The notes beneath the pieces were generated by a model. It searched no databases. It had not been told where the DNA came from and saw only the letters and a program-made list of their open reading frames with translations. The position numbers were made by a program, and so were the translations under genes. A DNA stretch of 64,000 nt from Pseudomonas sp. efr-133-TYG-5 (GTDB taxonomy: Bacteria; Pseudomonadota; Gammaproteobacteria; Pseudomonadales; Pseudomonadaceae), in the NCBI RefSeq assembly GCF_030209175.1, contig NZ_JARVSM010000001.1:1612001-1676000 (forward strand), read 5' to 3'. This document shows, piece by piece, positions 1 to 8,046 of this stretch (position 1 is its first letter; each line of letters begins with the position of its first letter).

Positions 1-385
1 TGTCCAGTTCGCTGGTCTGGCGGCTGACCAGATACCCCACGCGCTTGCGCGCCTCCTCCAGATTGTCGCTGCGCAACGCCTTGGCGACCGGTTCGACGTG
101 CTCGCCAAGGCTGCGCATGCCGAGCGCGCAATACAGCGCAATGATTTCAACGATCCAGCCCACGTAAGGCGCCCAGGACAACGCCGTGGCGAGCAGCGTC
201 AGCGGCAGTACCGCGATCACCCAGGCGGTGACGCCATGGCTGCGCCAGCCGCGTCCGCCGGCGTTGAAACGTTGCTCGATGCGCCCGGCGAAATTGCCGA
301 ACGCCACCAGCGGATGCCAGCGTTTCGGTTCACCCAGCAGCGCATCCAGCGCCACGGCGGCGACACTCAACAACGCCACACTCAT
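1..385 (-). CDS. cobD: Adenosylcobinamide-phosphate synthase CobD/CbiB (5' part only)
   Basis: The first 128 codons are visible; the rest lies beyond the left edge of the window. The N-terminus begins [20 protein letters not shown] and continues into [10 protein letters not shown], the membrane-embedded start typical of the CbiB/CobD family. These proteins attach the aminopropanol side arm to adenosylcobyric acid in the inner membrane. The ATG overlaps the stop codon of bluB by four bases (ATGA), so the two are translationally coupled in the cobO-cobB-bluB-cobD operon. The family assignment rests on this N-terminal motif and the operon. The C-terminal half could not be checked. Confidence 0.88.
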   Translation of the reverse strand, partial: MSVALLSVAAVALDALLGEPKRWHPLVAFGNFAGRIEQRFNAGGRGWRSHGVTAWVIAVLPLTLLATALSWAPYVGWIVEIIALYCALGMRSLGEHVEPVAKALRSDNLEEARKRVGYLVSRQTSELD

Positions 386-1032
386 TGCCTCACTCCCCAA
401 TAATTTTCATACAGCAACTCATTCAGCGGACGCGCCTGCGCCCACCCTTCGAGTACCAGCATCGGCGCCGGATAGAATGCCTTGACCGGCCCCAGGCAAA
501 GCACCGCCAGCGGTTTGGCCCCGGCCGGCAATTGCAGCAGCTCGGCCAGCGCCTGCGGCTCGAACAGCGAGACCCAGCCCATGCCCAGTCCCTCGGCACG
601 AGCGGCCAGCCACAGATTCTGGATCGCGCAGGACAGCGAGGCCAGGTCCATTTCCGGCAGCGTCCGGCGGCCGAAAATGTGTCGTTCTCGATCGTCCATC
701 AGTGCGGCGACCAGCACTTCGGCGCAGTCGTTGATGCCTTCAACCTTGAGTTGCATGAACTCATCGCTGCGCTCGCCAAGAGCCTCGGCAGTGCGGACGC
801 GCTCTTCCTCAACAAGGCTCTGGATCTGCCCGCGCAAGGCGCGATCGCTGATGCGGATGAAGCGCCATGGCTGCATCAGGCCGACGCTGGGGGCCTGATG
901 TGCAGCTTCGAGCAGGCGGCGCAACAGCTGCGGTTCAACCGTGCCGCCGCTGAAGTGGCGCATGTCGCGGCGTTCGGCGATGGCTTTATAGACCGCTGCG
1001 CGCTCGGCCTCGGAATAGGCGTGGTCGGTCAT
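382..1032 (-). CDS. bluB: 5,6-dimethylbenzimidazole synthase BluB
   Basis: A 216-residue flavin-dependent protein of the nitroreductase fold. BluB breaks down reduced FMN with oxygen to make dimethylbenzimidazole, the lower ligand of cobalamin. The family signature RRDMRHF is at residues 21-27, and the glycine-rich flavin segment [10 protein letters not shown] is at about 148-157. The length is normal for BluB. The ATG overlaps the cobB stop by four bases and the gene's own stop overlaps the cobD start, so it sits in the middle of a tightly coupled cobalamin operon. No good Shine-Dalgarno is visible because the bases upstream belong to a REP palindrome. Translation probably depends on ribosomes finishing cobB. 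A generic nitroreductase is possible, but the context favours BluB. Confidence 0.9.
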   Translation of the reverse strand: MTDHAYSEAERAAVYKAIAERRDMRHFSGGTVEPQLLRRLLEAAHQAPSVGLMQPWRFIRISDRALRGQIQSLVEEERVRTAEALGERSDEFMQLKVEGINDCAEVLVAALMDDRERHIFGRRTLPEMDLASLSCAIQNLWLAARAEGLGMGWVSLFEPQALAELLQLPAGAKPLAVLCLGPVKAFYPAPMLVLEGWAQARPLNELLYENYWGVRQ

Positions 1033-2429
1033 GGCCCCATCGCTGGCAAGCCAGCGCCTACCGGGGATTGCGTATTTTCAGGCAAGACACCGGCCACTGT
1101 GGGAGCTGGCCTGCCAGCGAAGACGGCCTCGAGGTCTGGCGCAAGCAACGCGGCAATCGCCGTCGGATTCGACGGAAAGTAGAAATGCACGTACGAAGCC
1201 GTCATCCGCCCTTGCCGATAAACCGCCTCCGCCCCGCGCCCGCCATTCGGGCTGATGCCCCGGGCAATCGGCGTCAGTTCGGTGCTGGTCAGGGAATGAT
1301 GATAGGTGTGGCCGCGCAGCGAGCCTTCCGGCAGATCCACCGCTTGCAGTGCCAGCGCCGCCAGACGTTTCTGCATCACCGCATCCCCTTGCAGCAGCCC
1401 GACCAGTTCGGCACGGATGCCATCAACGTCGGTCAGCGAGTCGAGCAGATAGAGCATGCCGCCGCACTCGGCGAGCAGCGGCTTGCCGGCGGCGTGGTGC
1501 GCGCGGATCGCAGCGAGCATCGCGGTGTTTTGTGCCAGCGCGACATGGTGCAATTCCGGGTAACCGCCGGGCAGATACAGACTGTCGGCGTCGGGCAATT
1601 GCGCATCGCGGATCGGCGAAAAGAAGCTCAACTCGGCGCCCATCGCCCGCAACAGGTCGAGGCTGGCGCCGTAGGTAAAGGCAAAGGCCTCGTCGCGGGC
1701 GACGGCGATGCGCACGCCTTCGAGCAGCGGCTCAGCAGGGATCACTTCAGGCGCAGCGAATGCCACGGCCGGTGGCAGCGCTACCTCGCAACTGCTGGCC
1801 AAGGCTTCGGCGGCGGCGTCGAGACGCAGGTCGAGGTCATTCAGCTCGCTGGCCTGGACCAGGCCGAGATGGCGGCTCGGCAGTTCGATCCCGGTTTCGC
1901 GAGACAACGCGCCATACCAGCGCAGACCTTCGGTGAGACTGCCTTCAAGCAATTGCGCGTGGCGCAAGGTGCCAACGCGATTGGCCAACACGCCGGCGAA
2001 TGGCAGATCCGGCTGATACTTCGCCAGGCCCAACGCCAATGCCCCGAAGGTCTGCGCCATCGCCGTGCCGTCGATCACACCGAGCACGGGCACACCGAAG
2101 TGCCGCGCCAGATCAGCACTGGACGGGGTGCCGTCAAACAGACCCATCACGCCTTCGATCAAAATCAGATCAGCCTCGGCGGCGGCTTCCCACAACAGCC
2201 GTCGACTTTCCTGCTCGCCGACCATCCACATGTCCAGTTGGTAGACCGGCGCACCGCTGGCGCGCTCGAGGATCATCGGGTCGAGAAAGTCCGGGCCGCA
2301 CTTGAACACGCGCACCTTGCGCCCCTGATTGCGATGCAACCTGGCCAGCGCAGCGGTGACGGTGGTCTTGCCCTGACCGGAGGCCGGCGCGGCAATCAGC
2401 ACCGCCGGGCAATGCCGTGGTTGACTCAC
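1029..2429 (-). CDS. cobB: Cobyrinate a,c-diamide synthase CobB, with REP-encoded C-terminus
   Basis: A 466-residue ATP-dependent amidase that converts cobyrinic acid (or the hydrogenobyrinate form) to the a,c-diamide using glutamine. The dethiobiotin-synthetase-like N-terminal domain has the P-loop APASGQGKTT at residues 14-23. The C-terminal glutamine amidotransferase domain has its nucleophile Cys at about residue 322 (AECGGM). I chose the GTG at 2429 because it overlaps the cobO stop (GTGA) and sits just before the P-loop domain. The open frame further upstream only shadows cobO. The last 30 or so residues are encoded by an inverted pair of REP palindromes (1038-1122), giving an unusual GRPAPTVAG...[10 protein letters not shown] tail. 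That tail is probably dispensable. Confidence 0.9.
   Translation of the reverse strand: MSQPRHCPAVLIAAPASGQGKTTVTAALARLHRNQGRKVRVFKCGPDFLDPMILERASGAPVYQLDMWMVGEQESRRLLWEAAAEADLILIEGVMGLFDGTPSSADLARHFGVPVLGVIDGTAMAQTFGALALGLAKYQPDLPFAGVLANRVGTLRHAQLLEGSLTEGLRWYGALSRETGIELPSRHLGLVQASELNDLDLRLDAAAEALASSCEVALPPAVAFAAPEVIPAEPLLEGVRIAVARDEAFAFTYGASLDLLRAMGAELSFFSPIRDAQLPDADSLYLPGGYPELHHVALAQNTAMLAAIRAHHAAGKPLLAECGGMLYLLDSLTDVDGIRAELVGLLQGDAVMQKRLAALALQAVDLPEGSLRGHTYHHSLTSTELTPIARGISPNGGRGAEAVYRQGRMTASYVHFYFPSNPTAIAALLAPDLEAVFAGRPAPTVAGVLPENTQSPVGAGLPAMGP
1038..1122. repeat. Inverted REP pair inside the 3' end of cobB
   Basis: CATCGCTGGCAAGCCAGCGCCTACC (1038-1062) and the inverted TGTGGGAGCTGGCCTGCCAGCGAAG (1098-1122) are the same REP class as at 17411-17504 and 48323-48416. 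Here the pair is within an open reading frame. Confidence 0.88.
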
Positions 2430-3037
2430 AGTTCGACGCCTTTCTGCGCTTTGATCCCGGCCTGGAAGGCGTGCTTGAGCATGCCCATCTCGGTGACGGT
2501 GTCGCCCATCTCGATCATTTCCGGCTTGGCGCCGCGGCCGGTGACCACCACGTGCTGCATCGGCGGACGCGCCTGCAAATCGCTGAGCACCTGATCGAGG
2601 TCGAGGTAACCGTGCTTGAGGGCGATGTTCAGCTCGTCGAGCACCACCAGACCGATCGACGGATCGCGCAGCAGTTCGCGCGAGACGGCCCACGCCGCTT
2701 CCGCGGCGGCGATATCACGCTGGCGATCCTGGGTTTCCCAGGTGAAGCCCTCGCCCATCACATGGAAGCGCACCTGCTCGGGGAAGCGACGGAAAAACAG
2801 CTCCTCACCGGTGCTGTTGCGGCCCTTGATGAATTGCACCACGCCGCACTGCATGCCATGGCCCATGGCGCGGGCGAGCATGCCGAACGCCGAGCTGCTT
2901 TTGCCTTTGCCATTGCCGGTCAACACCAGCACCAGGCCACATTCGTCGGGCGAATTGGCGATGCGCACGTCGATCACGGCTTTTTTGCGCTGCATGCGCG
3001 CCAGATGGCGTTCGTCACGCTCGGGGGAATCGGTCAT
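2426..3037 (-). CDS. cobO: Cob(I)yrinic acid a,c-diamide adenosyltransferase CobO
   Basis: A 203-residue corrinoid adenosyltransferase of the CobA/CobO/BtuR family. It transfers the adenosyl group from ATP to the reduced cobalt of corrinoids in the cytosol. The modified P-loop GNGKGKSS is at residues 41-48, followed by the family's AFGMLARAMGHG. The ATG at 3037 (MTDSPERDER) is preceded by GGAGAGCTCCCC, a good ribosome binding site. The open frame extends upstream into the leader without homology-like sequence. This is the first gene after the cobalamin riboswitch and it overlaps cobB by four bases. The length matches the family. Confidence 0.93.
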   Translation of the reverse strand: MTDSPERDERHLARMQRKKAVIDVRIANSPDECGLVLVLTGNGKGKSSSAFGMLARAMGHGMQCGVVQFIKGRNSTGEELFFRRFPEQVRFHVMGEGFTWETQDRQRDIAAAEAAWAVSRELLRDPSIGLVVLDELNIALKHGYLDLDQVLSDLQARPPMQHVVVTGRGAKPEMIEMGDTVTEMGMLKHAFQAGIKAQKGVEL

Positions 3038-3124
3038 GGGGAGCTCTCCGTTGAGGCTGGATAACGGCGGGCAGGCACAAGAATAGACGGCAACAAGCCT
3101 GGCATCGCCCACCGTGATGCCGCT

Positions 3125-3336
3125 GGATGGATCAGGCCGGTCTCCGGGCTCATGAGCGGCGTTGGCCGGGCTGCGCGCCTTCCCGCATCATCTGGATGCA
3201 GTGACATAAAGCGCAGCTTTCACTCATTTACCGTTGCGGGGGCAGCGCCGGGATCGTGGTGGCGCTTCGTTTGAAGAGCACCCTCACCGGCTTCCCTGTT
3301 TCACTCTGTCGACCTGCGTCACAGAGCACCTGAAAC
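3125..3336 (-). promoter_or_regulatory. Cobalamin riboswitch upstream of cobO
   Basis: Read on the minus strand, the leader carries the conserved parts of a cobalamin riboswitch in the right order. First comes GGGAAGCCGGTG, then the invariant GCTGCCCCCGCAACGGTAA segment (about 3230-3248), and last a B12 box, GCCCGGAGACCGGCC (3135-3149). The cobO start is about 90 bases downstream. By analogy with the family, adenosylcobalamin binding should hide the cobO ribosome binding site or end transcription. The exact boundaries are estimated by eye. Confidence 0.93.
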
Positions 3337-3512
3337 AAGCGGCGAAGGTTAGAGGGTTGGGGGTGGAGCGTCAATTAAAGAGGGCCGGGCGTGCAGCGAA
3401 TAACTGCCGTCGATCAATTATCCGACGCCAATCTTGTGCCACACTGCCAGCAGTGATATCAAAGAGCCACATCCTCACATCCTCACACCATCACAAGAAC
3501 AAGGTGAGCCCC
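3337..3512. other. Intergenic region between the riboswitch and the 3513 gene
   Basis: This stretch should hold the minus-strand promoter of the cobalamin operon and the plus-strand promoter of the next gene. I see no convincing -35/-10 pair, no small open frame and no repeat beyond a short CCTCACATCCTCACACC direct repeat just ahead of 3491. Confidence 0.4.
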
Positions 3513-4097
3513 ATGCAAGGCATGATCATCAGCAACCCGCGCCTGGAATTCCTGCGCCCGGTGCTGGAACGCTGGTTTGACTGTATCGACCGCTACAACG
3601 CTGTGCGCGGCGACAACGACACGCCGTACTGGCATGACGAGAAAGCCAATCTCGGCCTGCTGTCGGCGGCAGCCTGGATGGCCGAACTGGTGACCCTGCG
3701 CGATACCGCCACGCGCAAACAGACCGAGGACGGCGAGCGCAATGCCCGCGCCGATCTGTTTGTCGCCGGTGCCGAGGATCGCGCCTTCATCCAGGCGACC
3801 CAGCGCTGGCCGCGCGTCAACAACCTCAACCTGACCCAGGCCCTGCTGGACATCACAAGCGATGCCAGGCGCATCAGCTACGCCAGCGATCTCAAGCTCG
3901 GCTGCCTGTTCGTCGCCCCGCAAAAGGCCCAGCACAGCGCCAGTCCCGAGGAGTTGCAGGATATGGTCGACGACCTGCAGAAAGAACACACCTGCGCCGT
4001 CGCCTGGTATTTCCCTTACGCCTACCGCAAATTGCGCAGCGAGGCCGGCAACTATCATCCGGGCATCGCCGTGCTGTTCAAGGAAGCGCGCGGTTGA
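3513..4097 (+). CDS. Conserved protein of unknown function
   Basis: A soluble-looking protein of 194 residues with no signal peptide or membrane segment. I do not recognise a domain. It is rich in Trp, Tyr and charged residues, with blocks such as RPVLERWFDCIDRYN (about 15-29) and CAVAWYFPYAYRKLRSEAGNYHPG near the C-terminus. The start at 3513 follows AAGGTGAGCCCC. An in-frame ATG at 3522 is also possible. The open frame upstream to 3234 runs through the riboswitch region on the other strand and is unlikely to be coding. It is a monocistronic gene between the cobalamin operon and the sugar dehydrogenase gene. Confidence 0.8.
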   Translation: MQGMIISNPRLEFLRPVLERWFDCIDRYNAVRGDNDTPYWHDEKANLGLLSAAAWMAELVTLRDTATRKQTEDGERNARADLFVAGAEDRAFIQATQRWPRVNNLNLTQALLDITSDARRISYASDLKLGCLFVAPQKAQHSASPEELQDMVDDLQKEHTCAVAWYFPYAYRKLRSEAGNYHPGIAVLFKEARG

Positions 4098-4163
4098 GCG
4101 GTTGAACCATCGGGCACGCGCACTTCTCTATGATTAGGAATGCATTCATAGGGAAGATCAGCA

Positions 4164-5477
4164 ATGCGCAAGCCCCAGCTCGTTATCGTCATCGCCCTGG
4201 CCGGAGGGCTCGCTGCCTGCGGTGAATCCTCCAGCCTGCAAGTTTCCGACGGCACCGGCGCCTCGCCGAAACTGCCCGAACCGAACAAGACCCTGATCCC
4301 GACGGTGAATATCGCCCCGGCGGTCGGCTGGCCGGCGGGTGGCAAACCGACCGCAGCCGCCGGCACCCAGGTCGCGGCGTTTGCCGACAACCTCGACCAT
4401 CCGCGCTGGCTCTACGTACTGCCCAACGGCGATGTGCTGGTGGCGGAGACCAATGCGCCGCCCAAGCCTGACGACAGCAAGGGCATCCGTGGCTGGGTGA
4501 TGAAAAAAGTCATGGGCCGCGCCGGCGCCGGCGTACCCAGCCCGAACCGCATTACCCTGTTGCGCGATGCCGATCACGACGGCGTCGCCGAAACACGCAC
4601 GGTATTCCTGCAAAACCTCAACTCGCCGTTCGGCATGACGCTGGTCGGCAATGACCTGTACGTGGCCGACACTGATCGCCTGCTGCGTTTTCACTACGAA
4701 CCTGGCGCGACCGAAATCAAGTCACAGCCGATCAAGGTCGTCGACCTGCCGGGCGGCACCCTCAACCACCACTGGACCAAGAACGTCATTGCCAGCAAGG
4801 ACGGCAACAAGCTCTACGTGACGGTCGGCTCGAACAGCAATGTCGGCGAGAACGGTCTGGATCAGGAGGAAGGCCGCGCAGCGATCTGGGAAGTCGATCG
4901 CGCCACCGGCAATCACCGGATCTTCGCCTCGGGCATTCGCAACCCCAACGGCCTGGCCTGGGAACCGCAAAGCGGCGCGCTGTGGACGGCGGTCAACGAG
5001 CGTGACGAAATCGGCAGCGACCTGGTGCCGGACTACATCACTTCGGTCAAGGACGGCGCGTTCTACGGCTGGCCGTTCAGCTACTACGGCCAGCATGTGG
5101 ATGTTCGCGTCGAGCCGCAGAATCCGGACCTGGTGGCCAAGGCCATCGCCCCGGACTACGCCGTCGGCCCGCACACCGCCTCGCTGGGCCTGACCTTCGC
5201 CGAGGGCAACACGTTGCCGGCGCAATTCAAGGAAGGCGCATTCATCGGCCAGCACGGCTCGTGGAACCGCAAGCCGCACAGTGGCTACAAGGTGATTTTC
5301 GTGCCGTTTACCGGCGGCAAACCGAGCGGACAACCGGTGGATGTGCTGACCGGTTTCCTCGACAAGGATGAAAATGCGCTGGGGCGCCCGGTGGGCGTGG
5401 TGATCGACCAGCAAGGCGGCCTGCTGGTGGCCGATGACGTGGGCAACAAGGTGTGGCGAGTGTCGGCGGCGAAATAA
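4164..5477 (+). CDS. PQQ-dependent sugar (sorbosone-type) dehydrogenase lipoprotein
   Basis: A 437-residue protein with a lipoprotein signal: a hydrophobic stretch ending LAAC, with Cys19 as the lipidation site. The mature part has features of the soluble glucose/sorbosone dehydrogenase beta-propeller family, namely [26 protein letters not shown] and [20 protein letters not shown]. Such enzymes oxidise aldoses in the periplasm using pyrroloquinoline quinone. The sugar substrate cannot be told from sequence. The length is normal for the family. The ATG follows GGGAAGATCAGCA. A bidirectional hairpin terminator follows the gene. Confidence 0.87.
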   Translation: MRKPQLVIVIALAGGLAACGESSSLQVSDGTGASPKLPEPNKTLIPTVNIAPAVGWPAGGKPTAAAGTQVAAFADNLDHPRWLYVLPNGDVLVAETNAPPKPDDSKGIRGWVMKKVMGRAGAGVPSPNRITLLRDADHDGVAETRTVFLQNLNSPFGMTLVGNDLYVADTDRLLRFHYEPGATEIKSQPIKVVDLPGGTLNHHWTKNVIASKDGNKLYVTVGSNSNVGENGLDQEEGRAAIWEVDRATGNHRIFASGIRNPNGLAWEPQSGALWTAVNERDEIGSDLVPDYITSVKDGAFYGWPFSYYGQHVDVRVEPQNPDLVAKAIAPDYAVGPHTASLGLTFAEGNTLPAQFKEGAFIGQHGSWNRKPHSGYKVIFVPFTGGKPSGQPVDVLTGFLDKDENALGRPVGVVIDQQGGLLVADDVGNKVWRVSAAK

Positions 5478-5499
5478 GCTGACCGAACAGCAGAAAGCC

Positions 5500-5536
5500 G
5501 TGTGGGAGCGAGGTGACTCGCTCCCACATTTTTTAC
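5500..5536. terminator. Bidirectional terminator, REP-like hairpin
   Basis: The palindrome TGTGGGAGCGA-GGTGAC-TCGCTCCCACA is followed by ATTTTTT on the plus strand. It lies between the convergent sugar dehydrogenase and NlpC/P60 genes. The stem sequence is the same GTGGGAGCGA seen in the window's REP elements, so a REP has probably been taken into use as a terminator. Confidence 0.75.
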
Positions 5537-6072
5537 GGGTTGTGCGCCAGATGCTCCGGCTGCAGCACGCGCTTGGCGCTCAGATAGGCTTTCTGCCAAT
5601 AGGCCTTGGACAGGCTGTCGAGCTTCACCGTGCCGCCCGTGGCCGGCGCATGAACGAAGCGCCCTTCCCCGACGTAGATCCCCGCATGACTGACCTGCGA
5701 GCCGCCGTTGGTGGCGAAGAAGATCAGATCGCCGGTCTGCAGGCCTTCCTTGCCGACATTCGGTGCCTGCATGACGATCATCTCGCGCGTCGAGCGCGGC
5801 AGGCTGATGCCGGCGGCGTCGCGGTAAACGAAACCGATCAGGCCACTGCAATCGAAACCGGAGTCCGGGGTGTTGCCGCCCCAGCGATACGGCGTGCCCA
5901 CCAGGCCGAGCGCGCGGAACAGCACGTCTTCGGCAGCAGGGGAAAAGGCCTGGGAAGGCCCGAATACCACCGGTGCGCGAACGACCGGCGCCGGCGGCGG
6001 GGTGCGACTGGCGCATGCGCTGAGCAGCGCGGCGAAACACATCAAGGCGAGGAGGCGGGCCGACATCGTCAT
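5533..6072 (-). CDS. NlpC/P60 family peptidoglycan endopeptidase, lipoprotein
   Basis: A 179-residue lipoprotein with signal and lipobox LLSACA (Cys20), followed by an NlpC/P60 cysteine peptidase domain. The catalytic Cys lies in FDCSGLIGFVYRD and the His in SHAGIYVG. These enzymes cut peptide stems of peptidoglycan in the periplasm. The protein is compact, with no added SH3 or LysM domain. It lies about 220 bases downstream of a second, related gene (6291-6917), from which it is separated by a terminator, so the two are tandem paralogues with separate transcription. An ATG two codons later (6066) is an alternative start. Confidence 0.9.
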   Translation of the reverse strand: MTMSARLLALMCFAALLSACASRTPPPAPVVRAPVVFGPSQAFSPAAEDVLFRALGLVGTPYRWGGNTPDSGFDCSGLIGFVYRDAAGISLPRSTREMIVMQAPNVGKEGLQTGDLIFFATNGGSQVSHAGIYVGEGRFVHAPATGGTVKLDSLSKAYWQKAYLSAKRVLQPEHLAHNP

Positions 6073-6121
6073 ATGCAGAACATCCTGATCTGGGCTGCGG
6101 CTTTGACTGCCGATTCGACAG

Positions 6122-6164
6122 AAACAAAACCGCCTGCGTTGGGACGCAGGCGGTTTGCCATCAA
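6122..6164 (-). terminator. Terminator of the upstream NlpC/P60 gene
   Basis: A perfect GC-rich stem (ACCGCCTGCGT/ACGCAGGCGGT) is followed on the minus strand by TTTTGTTTC. It sits downstream of the NlpC/P60 gene that ends at 6291. A second hairpin, TGTCGCCAT/ATGGCGACA, lies at 6260-6281. Confidence 0.8.
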
Positions 6165-6290
6165 TATAGATCTGGATTCTAGCGGCTACGCGGCAAACTT
6201 CAAGTAAGACTTTAACTTCACCTTGTAAAGTTTAGGTCTATTGCCCTTGAAGCGCCGTTTTGTCGCCATGGAATGGCGACAAGGCGGGGA

Positions 6291-6917
6291 TTACTTGCGC
6301 GCGGTGACGACCGTTGGCGCGTTCGCCAAAGCCCGTTTGGCTTCGATGAAGGTCTTGCTCCAGTAGCTGTCACCCAGGCTGTCGATGCGAACACCGCCGC
6401 TGCGACGACTGCTGGAGTGGATGAACTGGTTGTCACCCAGGTAGATCCCGGCGTGACTGACGCGACCGCGACGACCGTTGGTGGCGAAGAACAGCAGGTC
6501 GCCCGGCTCGAGGTTGCTGCGCGATACCAGCGGCGCGTCCACGTTGATCATTTCGCGAGTGGACCGTGGCAGGTTCATGCCGGCTTCTTCGCGGAACAGG
6601 TAACCAATGAAACCGCTGCAATCGAAACCGGCTTCGGAGGTACCACCGAAACGGTAACGGGTACCGATCAGGGACATGCCGCGTTCGAGGATGCTGTCGG
6701 CCAGAACCGGAAGCTGGTAAGGCTTCTTGCCGTTGAAGTCGGCGAGTTCTTTTTCGGTGTCCAGCTCTTCCTGGTAGATAACGGAAGACTGGGCAGTGGC
6801 AGAATTCTTGACCTGTTGAGGCTGCTCTTGGTTAACAGGTGAATGAGCAGCGCAACCGAACAACAGGGTAACGAGTGCGAGAGGCACGAGGGGTGCGAAG
6901 CGCTTTAGCATGGGCAC
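6291..6917 (-). CDS. NlpC/P60 family peptidoglycan endopeptidase, lipoprotein
   Basis: A 208-residue lipoprotein (lipobox LLFGCA, Cys22) with a C-terminal NlpC/P60 domain. The catalytic Cys is in FDCSGFIGYLFRE and the His in SHAGIYLG. It is closely related to its downstream neighbour, sharing the order ...GTRYRFGG-(x)-GFDCSG-...-MNLPRSTREMI. It differs in a longer, Gln/Glu-rich linker (about residues 28-60) between the lipid anchor and the enzyme domain. The pair looks like an old duplication. The role is peptidoglycan remodelling from the outer-membrane side. The start follows directly after a weak GGTCGTGCCC region, so an ATG at codon 3 is also possible. Confidence 0.9.
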   Translation of the reverse strand: MPMLKRFAPLVPLALVTLLFGCAAHSPVNQEQPQQVKNSATAQSSVIYQEELDTEKELADFNGKKPYQLPVLADSILERGMSLIGTRYRFGGTSEAGFDCSGFIGYLFREEAGMNLPRSTREMINVDAPLVSRSNLEPGDLLFFATNGRRGRVSHAGIYLGDNQFIHSSSRRSGGVRIDSLGDSYWSKTFIEAKRALANAPTVVTARK

Positions 6918-7065
6918 GACCGTGGCTGAAGTTGTAAAGAAGCCGAGACTATGCCCGCTATCGACCTCATTTGCAAATTCAATCGATCTTTTTGTGACTT
7001 CTCGGTTTCTCGTTTACATCTAAGCGCTTAAGCCCATTTCAACCGATACGCAGCCTGCGCGATGC

Positions 7066-7115
7066 ACAGGAAAGCGGGTTTTCTGGCGCCTGGAATCTGC
7101 CGAAACCCGCTGAAA
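7066..7115 (-). terminator. Possible terminator downstream of hda
   Basis: An inverted repeat AGCGGGTTT...AAACCCGCT (about 7073-7112) lies just past the hda stop codon. The loop is long (about 24 bases) and the U-run is poor, so this is a tentative call. Confidence 0.45.
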
Positions 7116-7134
7116 GCCGCGTGCCCAGCGGGTT

Positions 7135-7839
7135 TCACCAGCCCAGGGTTTCTTTCAGGAAAGGGATGGTCAGCTTGCGCTGGGCCTGTAAGGACGCCTG
7201 ATCGAGCTGCTCGAGCAGATCGAACAGGGCACTCATGCTGCGGGTACCGCGAGTCAGAATGAAATGCCCGACTTCATCGGTCAGGTGCAGACCGCGACGC
7301 GACGCACGCAATTGCAGGGCACGCAGTTTGTCTTCGTCGGAGAGTGGGCGCATCTGGAAAATCAGCGCCAGGGTCAGGCGCGATTTCAGGTCGGCGAGTT
7401 TCACCGGCAGCTCGCGCGGCGAGGTCGACGCGGCAATCAGCAGACGCCGGCCGCTGTCGCGCAGACGGTTGAACAGATGAAACAGCGCCTCTTCCCAGTC
7501 AGCCTTGCCGGCGACCGCCTGCAGATCGTCGAGGCAGACCAGCTCATACTGTTCAAGGTTGTCGAGAATTTCGATGCCGCGATCCATCAACTCGGCCAGC
7601 GGCAGATACACCGCCGGCTCACCCATCTGCTCGAAACGCAGGCATGCGGCCTGCAACAGGTGCGTACGCCCTACCCCGTGCTTGCCCCACAGGTAGATCA
7701 GGCTTTCGGTCCAGCCGGCGTCGGCTTCGCATAGACGCTCGACATAGCCGAGTGCAGCGGCATTGGCGCCTGGGTAGTAGTTGATAAAGGTGGCGTCGTC
7801 ACGCAGACGCACACCTAGGGGCAGCTGAATCGGTTTCAT
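7135..7839 (-). CDS. hda: DnaA regulatory inactivator Hda
   Basis: A 234-residue DnaA-like AAA+ ATPase without the DNA-binding domain. Hda, together with the beta clamp, stimulates ATP hydrolysis on DnaA and so limits re-initiation of replication. The N-terminus carries a short clamp-binding-like motif, QLPLGV (residues 5-10). The P-loop is GKHGVGRTHLL, with Arg where DnaA has Lys, as in known Hda proteins (GREGAGRSHLL in E. coli). Sensor regions ASTSPRELP and KLADLKSRL are present. The length is typical. It is transcribed away from the NlpC genes' upstream region and lies downstream of perM in Pseudomonas order. Confidence 0.94.
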   Translation of the reverse strand: MKPIQLPLGVRLRDDATFINYYPGANAAALGYVERLCEADAGWTESLIYLWGKHGVGRTHLLQAACLRFEQMGEPAVYLPLAELMDRGIEILDNLEQYELVCLDDLQAVAGKADWEEALFHLFNRLRDSGRRLLIAASTSPRELPVKLADLKSRLTLALIFQMRPLSDEDKLRALQLRASRRGLHLTDEVGHFILTRGTRSMSALFDLLEQLDQASLQAQRKLTIPFLKETLGW

Positions 7840-8046
7840 GCTGACTGAACAGTTCTCAAGGAACCGTTAGTGGCCTCTGTGTAAAGTGTGCGAAGTTTAT
7901 ACCCGTGAGACGGAGCGCACAATGCGACAGACTCCAAGCAAAATCAAAGGTTTGCGTTAACACACTGGTTTCATGACAGTTTCTCTGACGCCGCGCGTGC
8001 ACAACGCGGGCCAACCCGGTGCCTGCCGGGTCGCCCGCTGCCGAGA

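Noticed and set aside
8000..8042. GC-rich palindrome (GCGGGC...ACCCGG...CCGGGT...GCCCGC) considered as the perM terminator
   Set aside because: No T-run follows in the direction of transcription, so I left it out as a terminator; it remains a possible hairpin.
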